This document shows positions 8,944 through 17,643 of a DNA stretch of 33,302 nt, piece after piece (within the stretch, counting starts at the first letter, position 1; every line of letters begins with the position of its first letter). The position numbers and the translations under genes are program-made. This DNA comes from an uncultured Coriobacteriaceae bacterium. Lineage in GTDB: Bacteria; Actinomycetota; Coriobacteriia; Coriobacteriales; QAMH01. The stretch lies in NCBI GenBank assembly GCA_900544245.1, contig UQUH01000016.1:1-33302 (forward strand), given 5' to 3'. The notes under the pieces are model-generated. The model saw only the letters and a list, made by a program, of their open reading frames with translations. It did not search any database and was not told the DNA's origin.

Positions 8944-10329
8944 CTATTGCCTGGCAGCGCCGCGCTTGCCATAGCCATAGCGGTTCCTGAACGCGATCAT
9001 GAAGCACGTCGCAAGCGCGGCGGCGGCGAGCTCGCCGACGGAAACCGAAAGCCAGATGCCATCGATACCCAGAATCAACGGCAGCAGCAGCACGGCACCG
9101 CACTCGAACACGATCGTGCGCAGGAAGGCGATGATGGCGGAGACGATGCCGTTGCCAAGCGAGGTGAACAATGCCGAAGCGTAGATGGGCACGCCCATGA
9201 TGAGAAACGCGAAGGCGTAGATCCGGTACGCCTTGGTAGTGAACTCGAGTAGTACCGGGTCATAGCTCACGAAGATGGCGGAGAGCGGCCCGGCAAGCCA
9301 CTCGGCGGCTAGGAACATGAGAACGCTGCCGACACCGATGAAGCCGAGGCTCTTGAACAAGATGCTTCGCATTTCGGCATGGTTCTTCGCTCCGTATTGG
9401 TAGCTCATGAGCGGCGAACTACCGAGCGCGTATCCCATGAAGATGGCACCGAAGATCATCGCCGTGTAACCGATGACGCTGAACGCCGCGACGCCGTTTT
9501 CGCCGATGTAGCGCATGAGCTGGAAGTTGTAGAGCATGGTCACGAGGCTCATCGCGATGTTGGAGACGAGCTCGGAGCAACCGTTGAGACAAGCCCTGCC
9601 AATGGGACGCCACTCCAGGCGCGTCCTGACCAGGCGCAACAAACTCGAGTTGTGCTTGCGCAGGAAGTAGATGAGGGGAACAAGCCCACCCACGACCTGG
9701 CCCAGTGCCGTGGCGATGGCGCCTCCGGCGATACCCCAGCCAAAGACGCAGATGAACAGCCAATCGAGCACGACGTTCACGACACCGGCGGCGACGATGA
9801 CGAAGAAGCCGTAATTGGGCTTGCCCGCCGTGGAGAAAAACGTCTGGAAGGCGAATTGCAGCGCGAAAAACGGCAGGGCGAGCAGCGTCCACCGCCCGTA
9901 GATGACGCTTTCGTCAAGGAGCTCCCCTTGTGCCCCGAAGGCCGCGATGAGAGGTTCGATCAGCCACTGTCCCAGGACGGCGAGAATGATCGCGAAGCCT
10001 ATCGTGAAGATGACGAGCATGCTGAAGTAGCGGTTAGCGCGCTCGTCGTCGCCCTCACCGCGGGTCTTGGCAACCAGGGCGCTGCCACCCGTGCCCGTCA
10101 TGAGGCCGATCGTCGCGAGGATCATGACGACGGGCCAGGCGAGGTTCACGGCCGCGAGTGCTGTCTTGCCGACGAAGTTCGAGACGAAGAAACCGTCCAC
10201 CACCTCGTAGAGCGAGGTGAAGATCATCATGCAGATGGTCGGGAACGTGTACTTGAGAAGGGCACTCATGGAGAAGTGCCGGTTCATGTCCTGCGTCATG
10301 TCCTGTCCAGTCCGGTTTAGCGGGCGCAT
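8944..10329 (-). CDS. MATE-family multidrug/cation antiporter
   Basis: 461 aa, about 12 membrane segments in two halves. 'LYEVVDGFFVSNFVG', 'AAVNLAWPVVMILATIGLMTGTGG' and 'YGAKNHAEMR' are typical of the MATE (MepA/DinF-like) family, which exports drugs or metabolites in exchange for sodium ions or protons. The ATG at 10329 gives the longest form; ATGs at 10299 and 10287 come after AGGAC-like sequences and either may be the true start. It is transcribed alone, toward the Mef-like exporter. Substrate unknown. Confidence 0.88.
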   Translation of the reverse strand: MRPLNRTGQDMTQDMNRHFSMSALLKYTFPTICMMIFTSLYEVVDGFFVSNFVGKTALAAVNLAWPVVMILATIGLMTGTGGSALVAKTRGEGDDERANRYFSMLVIFTIGFAIILAVLGQWLIEPLIAAFGAQGELLDESVIYGRWTLLALPFFALQFAFQTFFSTAGKPNYGFFVIVAAGVVNVVLDWLFICVFGWGIAGGAIATALGQVVGGLVPLIYFLRKHNSSLLRLVRTRLEWRPIGRACLNGCSELVSNIAMSLVTMLYNFQLMRYIGENGVAAFSVIGYTAMIFGAIFMGYALGSSPLMSYQYGAKNHAEMRSILFKSLGFIGVGSVLMFLAAEWLAGPLSAIFVSYDPVLLEFTTKAYRIYAFAFLIMGVPIYASALFTSLGNGIVSAIIAFLRTIVFECGAVLLLPLILGIDGIWLSVSVGELAAAALATCFMIAFRNRYGYGKRGAARQ

Positions 10330-10398
10330 GAAGACACCCGACGTTCAGGACATTGTACGCGAGGAGATAGAGATGCTGTGGAGAGGGCAGACTTGCTA

Positions 10399-10441
10399 CC
10401 CGTTTGTCATCTGCCTGCGGGCACGTCCGTGCCCAAACGGG
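10399..10441 (-). terminator. terminator of molybdoenzyme operon 1
   Basis: Nested inverted repeats: CCCGTTT (10399-10405) pairs with AAACGGG (10435-10441), and inside it GGGCAC-GTCC-GTGCCC (10419-10434). It follows the 177 aa gene at a distance of 8 bp. No clear U-run is present. Confidence 0.6.
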
Positions 10442-10449
10442 AATCCCCG

Positions 10450-10983
10450 TCACACGCGATGCGGCGGTGCCTCGAGCTCCCATTCCTCGAGGATGACGCT
10501 TCCCCGGTACTTGTAGAGGCCGTAGATCCCGAAGAACTCCCAATCGGCAATCGTGAAGGTACCGGCAATCGAGGTCACGAACTCGGCGGCCTGGCGGTTG
10601 AACGCGCCGTTCTTGAAGACGTAGAGGTTGGCGATGTTGTCGCGGCTGCCCGTCGGGGCGAGCACGACGCCGCTGCCCATCTGGATGGGGAGTCCGTCGG
10701 TTTTCATGCGGAGGTTTTGGACGAGTATGTCGGGTTCGAAGAACGACAGCCAGTTGCGGCGTTTGAGTTTAGCGATCTCGGCCCATTCGAGCGTGTGCTT
10801 GCGCGATTCGTCCATGAAGACGGCATTGAGAAAGTCCTGGTAGCTCTCGGCTTGCGCGAGCATGTCGGCGTACTCGGGCTTGATGAGGTCGGCGACCGTC
10901 ATGTACAGGTAGAGCTTGTCGAGCGTCGCCCTGTCGGCCAGCGGAGCCGCGTCGATCTGGGATTTGAGTTGCTGCACGTTCAT
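10450..10983 (-). CDS. uncharacterised 177 aa protein in molybdoenzyme operon 1
   Basis: I do not recognise the family. The product begins MNVQQLKSQIDAAPLADRA, has a helical first half with many acidic residues and a beta-like second half ('TGSRDNIANLYVFKNGAFN' with 'FTIADWEFFGIYGLYKYRG'). There is no signal peptide, no membrane segment and no Cys-rich motif, so it is probably cytoplasmic and not a redox subunit. It does not show the usual features of a TorD/DmsD chaperone, although its place after the two enzyme subunits would suit a dedicated assembly factor or an additional subunit. GAGG at a 7 nt distance supports ATG at 10983. A hairpin separates it from the ferredoxin gene. Confidence 0.75.
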   Translation of the reverse strand: MNVQQLKSQIDAAPLADRATLDKLYLYMTVADLIKPEYADMLAQAESYQDFLNAVFMDESRKHTLEWAEIAKLKRRNWLSFFEPDILVQNLRMKTDGLPIQMGSGVVLAPTGSRDNIANLYVFKNGAFNRQAAEFVTSIAGTFTIADWEFFGIYGLYKYRGSVILEEWELEAPPHRV

Positions 10984-11010
10984 GGAAGACCTCGCTTATA
11001 GGACAATCGA

Positions 11011-11043
11011 AAGGGGGCCGCAACAGATGCGACCCCCCCCCTT
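11011..11043 (-). other. GC-rich hairpin between ferredoxin 1 and the 177 aa gene
   Basis: AAGGGGG (11011-11017) faces the C-run and TT at 11033-11043, and CGCA (11019-11022) pairs with TGCG (11028-11031) across a five-base loop. It may be a partial terminator or a stabiliser that sets the ratio of the enzyme subunits to the downstream product. Confidence 0.5.
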
Positions 11044-11050
11044 CTGACGA

Positions 11051-11413
11051 CTACTTGGAGCAGGCGGGTACCCAGAGGTACTGCTCGGGCTTTTCGTCGA
11101 GCTTCTTCACGAGCTCGTCGACGGGACCGAATTCCATGCACTTCGCCTGGCAATGGAACACGCAGCTCGGAAGCTTTCCCTTGGCCTGGCGGGCGGCGCA
11201 CAGGTCGCAGATCCGCGTGAACGACGGGATGAAGTCGTAGACGAAGCGGTCGGTCGGCGTGCCGTCGGCCTCGCGGATGGGCCACGGCCCGTTCTGCATG
11301 ACCTTGACGCCCCACTGCTCGAGCGGCAGCTCGTGCTCGGCCTGGCAGGCAACCTCGCAGGAATAGCAACCGGTGCAGTACTGGTAATCGACGAGTATTC
11401 CGTTCCTAGACAT
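11051..11413 (-). CDS. short DmsB-like ferredoxin subunit 1
   Basis: 120 aa electron-transfer subunit. Cys13, Cys16, Cys19 and Cys23 form C-x2-C-x2-C-x3-C, and Cys69, Cys72, Cys84, Cys88 and Cys92 form a second set, enough for two [4Fe-4S] clusters. DmsB proteins normally carry four clusters in about 200 aa, so this is a half-size version like those beside cytoplasmic acetylene-hydratase/dehydroxylase-type molybdoenzymes. Its ATG shares one base with the stop of the catalytic gene (TAATG), with GAGGAGG 7 nt upstream, so synthesis is coupled. It probably passes electrons to the molybdenum site. No membrane anchor subunit is encoded in the operon. Confidence 0.9.
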   Translation of the reverse strand: MSRNGILVDYQYCTGCYSCEVACQAEHELPLEQWGVKVMQNGPWPIREADGTPTDRFVYDFIPSFTRICDLCAARQAKGKLPSCVFHCQAKCMEFGPVDELVKKLDEKPEQYLWVPACSK

Positions 11414-13881
11414 TACAGGTCCTCCTCACTGCAACGATAGATCTTGCACAGCGTGCACTTCAGGTCGGCGCCAAAACCGGTGCGACCGGGCTTGTTGGCA
11501 AGCAGCTGGTTGATGTTGGACTGGCGGAAACCGTAGAGGTTGGGCTCGGCGCCATCCTGCTCGGGGAACCACCAGCCATGCTGCGCCGCGATCTCCTTCT
11601 CGGAAACCTCGTAGGTGACACGCGCGCGCTGGCGGCAACGACCACGATGGTTCTCGATCCACACCCAGTCGCCTTCCGAGATGTTGTGCTCGGCTGCGGT
11701 CTTGGGGTTGATCTGCACCCACGGGTCGGGCGTGAGCTGGCGCAGATACGGAATCTGGCGATGCTCCGAATGGAAGAACGAGGTGGTACGTGCACCCGTG
11801 ATCATGATGAGCGGATACTCCTCGTACAGGTCGGGCGTCGAGACGGGACCGATGCCGGGCTCCTCGATGTAGGGCAGCGGATCGTAGCCATAGGCTTGGA
11901 ACAGCGTCGAATAGAACTCGATACGGCCAGTCGGCGTGTTGAAGCCGGGCATGCCGTCGGGGCGCATGAGACCCTTCTCGTACTTCTTGTAGATGTACTT
12001 CTGGTAGACCGGGCCCTGCTCCATGAGCTCGTGGAAGGTGAAGCCGGAAGGCTTGACGATCTCGTCGTAGACCTCGTCCTCCGTCTCCCACGGCCAAGTG
12101 TGCTGCTTGCCCTCGGGGCGGTTGATGGCCTTGTTGAACTCGTCATCGTTGCCGAAGTACTGGGCCAGGCGACGATTGATCTCGCAGTCGGAGAGCGCCT
12201 CGCCCTCGGCGGCGCAGCCACCGGTAATGGCGGACAGGAAGTAGTAGTGCGCGCGGACGGAATGCTTCTCGGCCCAGGTCTGGACGGGAAGGACGATGTC
12301 GGCGCAGCTCTGGATCATCGGCGTCATGAAGACATCGCAGGCGGCGATGAACTCGGGCTTCTTCATGGCCTTGTACCAGCGCTCGGTCTCGCAGCTCATG
12401 CAGGCGATGCCGTTGGAGGTCTGGATCCAGACGCCCTTCACGCCGCCTTCCTCGCACACCTCGAGGCACATGTCGGGCATGGCCTGGGTAAGGCCATAGC
12501 GATACATCGGGTACTCTTTCCAGCCGACGCGCTTCTTCTGCGTCTCCTCGTCGATGAGGTCGTAGATGCCCCACGCGCCCGCGGAGGGCTGGTCGACGCC
12601 CATGGGGGCGGCAGTGTAGCACATGCCGCCGGGCACATCGAGGTTGCCGGTGATGGTCCAGAGCGCGGCGATGGCGGCAGCGCACGGCGTGCCCTGCGAC
12701 TGCATGTCGACGGCCAGGCCCCAGACGACGTTGGCGGGATGCGAGTTCGCGAACAGGCGCGCGGCCTCGACGATCTTCTCCTTGGGAACCCAGGTCATCT
12801 TCTCGACCTCGTCGAGCGACAGCTCGCGGGCGCGCTCCGCCAACTCGTCGAAACCATAGGTCCAGCGATCGACGAAGTCATGGTCGTAGAGGTCCTCGTC
12901 GATGATGACCTTGATCATGCCGAGCGCAAGCGCGGTGTCGGTGCCCGGACGCAGCTGCAGATGCACGTCGGCATGCGCGGCGAGCCAGGTGACACGCGGC
13001 TCGACCGAGATGAGCTTGCAGCCCATCTTCATGGCATCGGTCACCCAATGGCCCATGAAGAAGTCGGGATTCGAGATGGTCGGGTTGCAGCCCCAGACGA
13101 TGGTGCACTCCGGGCAGACCCATTCGGGATCATCGTAGCGCAATGCCGAGAACTGGCTGAAGTCGGCGATGAGCATGCCGCCGTAGGTCATGATCATGAG
13201 CGAAAGACGTGGCAGATAGCATGCGGTACCGGAGAGGAAACCGTACTCGTTGGGGCTTCCCATGGTGTTGGCCATACGTCCGACCTGCCACTGGTTATCG
13301 CGAGCCGTACCGCGCAGACAGTGGATGGAGTCGCCGCCATAGGTCATGGAGATGCGACGGAACTCCTTGTAGCACGTCTCGAGGGCCTCGTCCCAGCTGA
13401 TGCGCTCCCACTTGTTCTCGCCACGTTCGCCGGCGCGCTTCATGGGGTACAGGATGCGATCCGGATGGAACTCGACCTGCTTGAAGGCCAGGCAGCGCGG
13501 ACACAGCGCGCCGCGGTTATACGGATCGTCCGGGTCGCCCTCGCACTTGATGAAACGACCGGTCTCGGGATCGGAGTACACGAGGACGCCGCATCCCTCG
13601 TGGCAACCGGGTGCCGACCACACGGAGGTGCGCGTCACGAGCATGCCATCCTCCATGTACTGCCACTCGCCGGGATGCTTCCAGTCCTGCATCTCCGGAC
13701 GCTCGCCGGCGCCGAAGTTGAACTGGTTCTCCTCCTTCGTGGTGCCGATGTCATCGCGATCCTTCTCGAGAATCGCCTCCTGCTTGCGGTCGGCGTCATT
13801 TGGCTCCCCCGCCCCGCTGAAGTGCCATTCCGAATCCTCGCGCTGGGCAGCGGCCTTGCTGTCCGTCTCGAATTCTTCCAT
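11413..13881 (-). CDS. molybdopterin-dependent oxidoreductase 1 (acetylene-hydratase/catechol-dehydroxylase-like)
   Basis: 822 aa catalytic subunit of the DMSO reductase superfamily. The N-terminus has no twin-arginine signal and starts with about 75 polar residues, so the enzyme should be cytoplasmic. Cluster motif: Cys93-x3-Cys97, then Cys127-x2-Cys130; the position of the first Cys of a classical motif is Ser89. 'GTACYLPR' with Cys221 is a candidate molybdenum ligand by comparison with acetylene hydratase. Cofactor-binding blocks include 'LRPGTDTALALGMIKVII', 'YPLIMITGAR' and 'GDWVWIENHRGRCRQRAR'. The C-terminal HGWWFPEQ also matches that clade. Known relatives in Eggerthellaceae remove hydroxyl groups from catechols; the substrate here is not known. 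It heads operon 1, with a shared dyad operator 195 bp upstream. Confidence 0.92.
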   Translation of the reverse strand: MEEFETDSKAAAQREDSEWHFSGAGEPNDADRKQEAILEKDRDDIGTTKEENQFNFGAGERPEMQDWKHPGEWQYMEDGMLVTRTSVWSAPGCHEGCGVLVYSDPETGRFIKCEGDPDDPYNRGALCPRCLAFKQVEFHPDRILYPMKRAGERGENKWERISWDEALETCYKEFRRISMTYGGDSIHCLRGTARDNQWQVGRMANTMGSPNEYGFLSGTACYLPRLSLMIMTYGGMLIADFSQFSALRYDDPEWVCPECTIVWGCNPTISNPDFFMGHWVTDAMKMGCKLISVEPRVTWLAAHADVHLQLRPGTDTALALGMIKVIIDEDLYDHDFVDRWTYGFDELAERARELSLDEVEKMTWVPKEKIVEAARLFANSHPANVVWGLAVDMQSQGTPCAAAIAALWTITGNLDVPGGMCYTAAPMGVDQPSAGAWGIYDLIDEETQKKRVGWKEYPMYRYGLTQAMPDMCLEVCEEGGVKGVWIQTSNGIACMSCETERWYKAMKKPEFIAACDVFMTPMIQSCADIVLPVQTWAEKHSVRAHYYFLSAITGGCAAEGEALSDCEINRRLAQYFGNDDEFNKAINRPEGKQHTWPWETEDEVYDEIVKPSGFTFHELMEQGPVYQKYIYKKYEKGLMRPDGMPGFNTPTGRIEFYSTLFQAYGYDPLPYIEEPGIGPVSTPDLYEEYPLIMITGARTTSFFHSEHRQIPYLRQLTPDPWVQINPKTAAEHNISEGDWVWIENHRGRCRQRARVTYEVSEKEIAAQHGWWFPEQDGAEPNLYGFRQSNINQLLANKPGRTGFGADLKCTLCKIYRCSEEDL

Positions 13882-14075
13882 AGCCTCTCCTCTCGCTTTC
13901 TAGATCCGCGGCTTCCCTACCGCGTCATCCGTTCCGTCGGGGAGGCGATGCCCGCCATGGCGCGCATCATGGGCCGGAGTGTCTTCCTCGCAAACGCCGC
14001 ACTCCCCCATCGGGTTGCAGACAGGAAACCACGTGCGGGGAATCGCATATCGTCAAACGAGTATGCAATTGGGAA

Positions 14076-14094
14076 TTCATTATGCTGGTATGAG
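14076..14094. promoter_or_regulatory. 19-bp dyad operator, site A (molybdoenzyme operon 1)
   Basis: TTCATTATGCTGGTATGAG. It shares TCA and the block TGGTATGAG with three other sites in the window, in the pattern (C/T)TCA-N6-TGGTATGAG. It lies 195 bp from the start of molybdoenzyme 1. No clear promoter hexamers can be assigned in the 270 bp gap 13882-14151. Confidence 0.65.
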
Positions 14095-14106
14095 ACGCTG
14101 ACCGGG

Positions 14107-14143
14107 GGAATGAGACAGTTGCTCAGGGACGCTGTCTCATTCC
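14107..14143 (-). terminator. palindrome after the LuxR-type gene
   Basis: GGAATGAGACAG (14107-14118) and CTGTCTCATTCC (14132-14143) are perfect complements around a 13 nt loop, 8 bp beyond the regulator's stop codon. It resembles the palindrome at 8904-8940 (AATGNGACA arms). No U-tract follows. Confidence 0.6.
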
Positions 14144-14151
14144 GGGCCCGA

Positions 14152-15614
14152 TTAGAGGTCGAGGGGAAACTCCTCGACGAAGCTCATGAGCTTTTGCTGG
14201 GAATGGATGTCGAGCTTGCGGTAGATGTTGTAGATGTGGCTCTTGACCGTATGGGGAGAGATCGTCAGCTCCTCCTGAATCCATGCGGCGTTACGTCCCT
14301 TGACAAGGTACGCGAGGATGTCCGCCTCGCGCGGGGAAAGCTGGTAGAGCTTCACGATCGCCTGGCAACGCTCCTCGAACAGTTCGCTTTCGTCCATCTG
14401 GACGACGACCTTGTCCGCGTTCAGGGCACCCTCGTCACGCGAGGTGCCATCTGCAAGGTGATGCCGGCCAATGGGAAAGAACGCCATGACGACCACGACG
14501 AGCACGAACACCATGGCAAGGCGCACGACCGTGAAGGGCTCGGAATGCGCACCCGAGACGTTCGTGATCACCGCAGCGATGCCCCAGCCGACCGCAAACC
14601 CCAACGACGAGACGAACAGGCGCATGGGTGCCTGCCTGAACAGTGGCGTGCTACGCGTGAGCGTGCTCTTACGTACGACAAACGCGTAATTGGTCGTCTT
14701 GAAGGCAGCCCACGCGGCCACCACCAGACATGCGCATCCCAACTGCAGAACCCCGTCCGAGAAGGGCAGGAGCAGGCAGCTGAGCACGGTGATCACCAGA
14801 AGCCATCGTTGTACGACCGTGATGTCGACCTGCTTTCCGCAGATGGCCATGAGCGCGACGAGCAAGGCACCGGGGATGACGGCGAGCAACCCCGGCAATA
14901 GGGCCTCGGTGCCGTTGTTGAACAGGAACACGAAGTTGAGAGCGAAGAGACGATGCCGAACACGAAGAACGACGGTTCGATCTCCTTGGTGAATCGCCAG
15001 GTCGCGTCCTCCGTCGACTCGAGCGGCGCGCGCTCGTCGTTGCCGTCGGCGTTTTGGGTCGCGAAGATGAGCAGGCAGATGCTGGACAACAGGTAGGCGA
15101 ACGAGAAGACAGGCTGCATGGCATCGGGTGCAAGCGTCGCCAGGGCAAACAGCAGGGAGCCGCCCACGAAGGCAAGACCGGTGAAACGACCGTATGAGGT
15201 GGTACGCAGACGGCTCAGCACGTCGAGCCATGACACCGTGAGCAGAGCCGAAGTGGCGCCTCCCAGAAAGTTGGTGACGCACACCACCGGCAGGGGCACG
15301 TGAACGTTCTGATAGATGGCGAAGGCGACGATGGGAAGCGACAGGCCGCATACCAGCTCGACGCCCGTGGTGATGGTCGAAAACAGGTTGAAGCGCGGCA
15401 TGCGCCCGAGCAGGTGCATGAGCACGTAGCCCACGGGCATGCCGGCAAAGATTGCCAGCTGGCTCAAGTCGCGCGTCGCAAGGGGCACCTCGGGTGGAAA
15501 ATCCCGGAACAGCCAGAAAAAGGAAACGAACATCCAGGCCAAAAGAAAGGCAAATCCCATAAGGCCCAACAACTCGACGGCGGATATCTCATCCGCTCTC
15601 TTGGCGCTCTTCAT
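14152..15614 (-). pseudogene. membrane-embedded LuxR-type regulator, broken by a one-base frameshift
   Basis: The N-terminal half (from 15614) has many membrane segments ('ISAVELLGLMGFAFLLAWMF', 'GRFTGLAFVGGSLLFALATL'), and the C-terminal half ends in a LuxR helix-turn-helix 'LSPREADILAYLVKGRNAAW' and 'TISPHTVKSHIYNIYRKL'. The halves are in different frames. The switch falls near 14947-14951, where restoring one base gives ...FVFGIV-LFALNFVFLF..., a continuous membrane helix. The rebuilt protein is about 487 aa, the usual size for these Eggerthellaceae regulators (about 12 helices plus a LuxR domain). ATG 15614 is preferred over 15623 because AGGGG lies 9 nt before it. It is either a true recent pseudogene or a sequence error. 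Location beside the molybdoenzyme and MFS units suggests it controls them. Confidence 0.85.
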
Positions 15615-15674
15615 TTTTTTCATCCCCTGCGCGCTTGATTTGTGTGGTGCCCATTGCAATGCTTCCGCCGTGGT

Positions 15675-15692
15675 ATGTGGGCAAGCCCACAT
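15675..15692. promoter_or_regulatory. inverted repeat in the LuxR gene leader
   Basis: ATGTGGGC-AA-GCCCACAT is a perfect 8 bp palindrome, between a TATAAT box and the start codon of the regulator. It could be an operator or an RNA hairpin. Confidence 0.4.
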
Positions 15693-15727
15693 GAAGCGGT
15701 AGCCAAGCGTAGCCCCCTCTAAGCAGG

Positions 15728-15733
15728 ATTATA
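15728..15733 (-). promoter_or_regulatory. -10 box of the LuxR-type gene
   Basis: TATAAT on the minus strand, about 114 bp before the regulator's start codon. The -35 region is weak (TGCCTG at 17 bp). Confidence 0.45.
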
Positions 15734-15757
15734 GCCCCATCGGACGCGCGCAGGCAA

Positions 15758-15785
15758 AGGGGCCGTCCAAACTTGGACGGCCCCT
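15758..15785 (-). terminator. terminator of MFS carrier 1
   Basis: AGGGGCCGTCCAA (15758-15770) and TTGGACGGCCCCT (15773-15785) form a perfect 13 bp stem; on the minus strand it is followed by TTTGCC. It lies 31 bp after the MFS stop. Confidence 0.8.
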
Positions 15786-15816
15786 CGAAACGCGAAATCA
15801 GATGAAGGCGGTGACG

Positions 15817-17412
15817 CTATGACCGCGATGCCGGTGCATCGTCCGCATCGACTTCTTCTTCCACGATAACCTCATCGGCCTGGACGGGCGCTTCGGCGAC
15901 CTCGGTGCCGTCAACGGGCACGTCGATTTCGCCGGGCTGCCAATCGGGTGCGGGGGCAGGCGATTTCGCCGCCTCGCGCTCGGCCTTGGACGGCCGCGTG
16001 AGCAACGCGAACGCCGTGCCGATGGCGATGATGGGCAGCATGACGGCCCACGTGGTCATCTGGAAGGCCTCGGGCGGCACGGCGACATGACCTATTGCGG
16101 AAGCGTCCATCGAGGCGAACGCGCCGATGGCATAAGACACGAAGGTCTCGAGGCACTCGCCGCCAAACTGGAAGACGGTGAGGATGGACAGACCGACGGC
16201 GACGGCCGTCTGGCCACCTCGGCCCACGAGGAACGGAACCATGGGACGCACGGAACCCACGAGCAGGACATTGCCCACGATGTGGAACAGCAGGTAGAAG
16301 CCGAAGAAGTAGAAGGCGCCGACCTTCCAGCCAAAGACGACGGCCAGAAGCAGGCAGAAGCAGCCCACGAAGATGATGATCCACTTCTTGGTCCACGGCA
16401 ACTTGTCCGAAATCCACCCGCCGATGGGCGCGAGAATGCCACAGGCGTTTCCGCAGGTCATGAGGAACGCGGGCATCCATTCTATACCGACCCACATCTC
16501 GGGGAACTGGGCCGTGAGGAAGGCCTCGTCATAGGTGGTGAACGCGAAGTTGACGAACTCGAAGAGCATCCAGGCGATGAGCAGGCCCACGAACTGACGG
16601 TTCTTCAGGAACGGGAAGGCGCTCTTGTAGTCGAGGCGCTCGATGGAAATCTCGGACACCTCGCCCTTCTCGATGGAGGGCAGGCGATACAACACGATGA
16701 ACACGATGAGCGCGACGACGATGATGGCGGTGATGAGCCACCATACCGTCTGGAACTGGCTCGTGGCAACGGCCATGTTCGCCGGGTTCATCAAGAATCC
16801 GGCAAGATCGTCGACGCCGGCCATAGACGAGGTCAGCGCAGGCGACACGTTGTTGATGAACAGCATGCCAACCGGCACCCACGTGGACCATATGGCGACC
16901 GCCATGAAGCGGTGCTTGTTCGAGAACCACAGCGAGACCGCCGTGGGACCGGTGACCGAGCACATGCCGACGCCTATGCCGGTGATGACGCGAAACGCGA
17001 GAAACGTCTCGTAGCTCACGTTGAAGAACAGGGCGACGCCGGCCATGCCGACAGCCGTGATGATTCCGGAGATGATGAGCGTCGGCTTGGGTCCGATGCG
17101 ACGGATGATCCAGCCCGTGGGGATGGCGACGATGATCGCCGTCCAGGCAATGGCGTTCATGAGAAAGCCGAAGGCCGCACCCGGATCGAGGGTCATCTGT
17201 CCGGGGATGACCCAACTCGCCACCATCCAGGGGATGAGGCGGCTCGCAACGCCTGGCAGGGCAAACCACGCCATGGGAATGGCGATGGAAATGAGCCAGG
17301 TTGCGAAAAGGGCCACCCACGCATAGCGCGGGGTGGGAAGTTCGGAGGACATGAACTCGGTCTGGTCTTTCACGACCTCGTTCACGTCGAGCTTCGAGGT
17401 TGACTCTGACAT
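15817..17412 (-). CDS. MFS transporter 1, 531 aa
   Basis: Major facilitator protein with about 12 membrane segments, starting from 'PRYAWVALFATWLISIAIPM'. It has the blocks 'GPTAVSLWFSNKHRFM' and 'AVAIWSTWVPVG', shared in form with the other two MFS proteins of the island. The 531 aa length is due to an acidic, Pro- and Glu-rich cytoplasmic tail of about 60 residues after the last helix. AGGAGG lies 4 nt before the start ATG. It is a single-gene unit with dyad site B 184 bp upstream and its own terminator. It probably imports or exports the substrate or product of the molybdoenzymes; the compound is unknown. Confidence 0.88.
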   Translation of the reverse strand: MSESTSKLDVNEVVKDQTEFMSSELPTPRYAWVALFATWLISIAIPMAWFALPGVASRLIPWMVASWVIPGQMTLDPGAAFGFLMNAIAWTAIIVAIPTGWIIRRIGPKPTLIISGIITAVGMAGVALFFNVSYETFLAFRVITGIGVGMCSVTGPTAVSLWFSNKHRFMAVAIWSTWVPVGMLFINNVSPALTSSMAGVDDLAGFLMNPANMAVATSQFQTVWWLITAIIVVALIVFIVLYRLPSIEKGEVSEISIERLDYKSAFPFLKNRQFVGLLIAWMLFEFVNFAFTTYDEAFLTAQFPEMWVGIEWMPAFLMTCGNACGILAPIGGWISDKLPWTKKWIIIFVGCFCLLLAVVFGWKVGAFYFFGFYLLFHIVGNVLLVGSVRPMVPFLVGRGGQTAVAVGLSILTVFQFGGECLETFVSYAIGAFASMDASAIGHVAVPPEAFQMTTWAVMLPIIAIGTAFALLTRPSKAEREAAKSPAPAPDWQPGEIDVPVDGTEVAEAPVQADEVIVEEEVDADDAPASRS

Positions 17413-17586
17413 GGTCTCCTCCTAATTCGATGGCTGTGGCACCATCGGCGCATGATGCGCGCGCCCCTCCCCCTCTCTGTACCGGGCGCCAATGAGCGTG
17501 GGCCACGGTTCGTGGGCGCATCTCCTTTTCTGCGTCCGTATACAACCTAGGGGAACAAGAGGAGGCGCCTTAGGCTCATATGACTG

Positions 17587-17643
17587 AAAACGCCTCTCAG
17601 TCTATTGGTATGAGTTTCCTAAATCACGAGGTCAAGGCGTTTT
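17587..17643 (-). terminator. inverted repeat after the sufE-like gene, enclosing dyad site B
   Basis: AAAACGCCT (17587-17595) and AGGCGTTTT (17635-17643) are perfect complements. On the minus strand the stem ends in TTTT, and it begins directly at the stop of the sufE-like gene, so it may terminate that operon. The loop is long (39 nt) and holds dyad site B. Confidence 0.4.
17596..17614. promoter_or_regulatory. 19-bp dyad operator, site B (MFS 1)
   Basis: CTCAGTCTATTGGTATGAG, a member of the four-site family, 184 bp before the MFS 1 start. A further CTCATATGA (17576-17584) lies next to it on the promoter side. Confidence 0.65.

Noticed and set aside
11578..14901. An open frame of 1107 codons on the plus strand, opposite molybdoenzyme 1 and the LuxR-type gene
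   Set aside because: It is a mirror of the high-GC codon pattern of the real minus-strand genes, has low-complexity composition and no domain, and runs through the convergent terminator.
15250..15351. Start of the LuxR-type gene at 15351 in the frame of its C-terminal half
   Set aside because: That upstream part is Arg/Pro/His-rich nonsense, while the other frame gives clear membrane helices; the frameshift explanation fits better.
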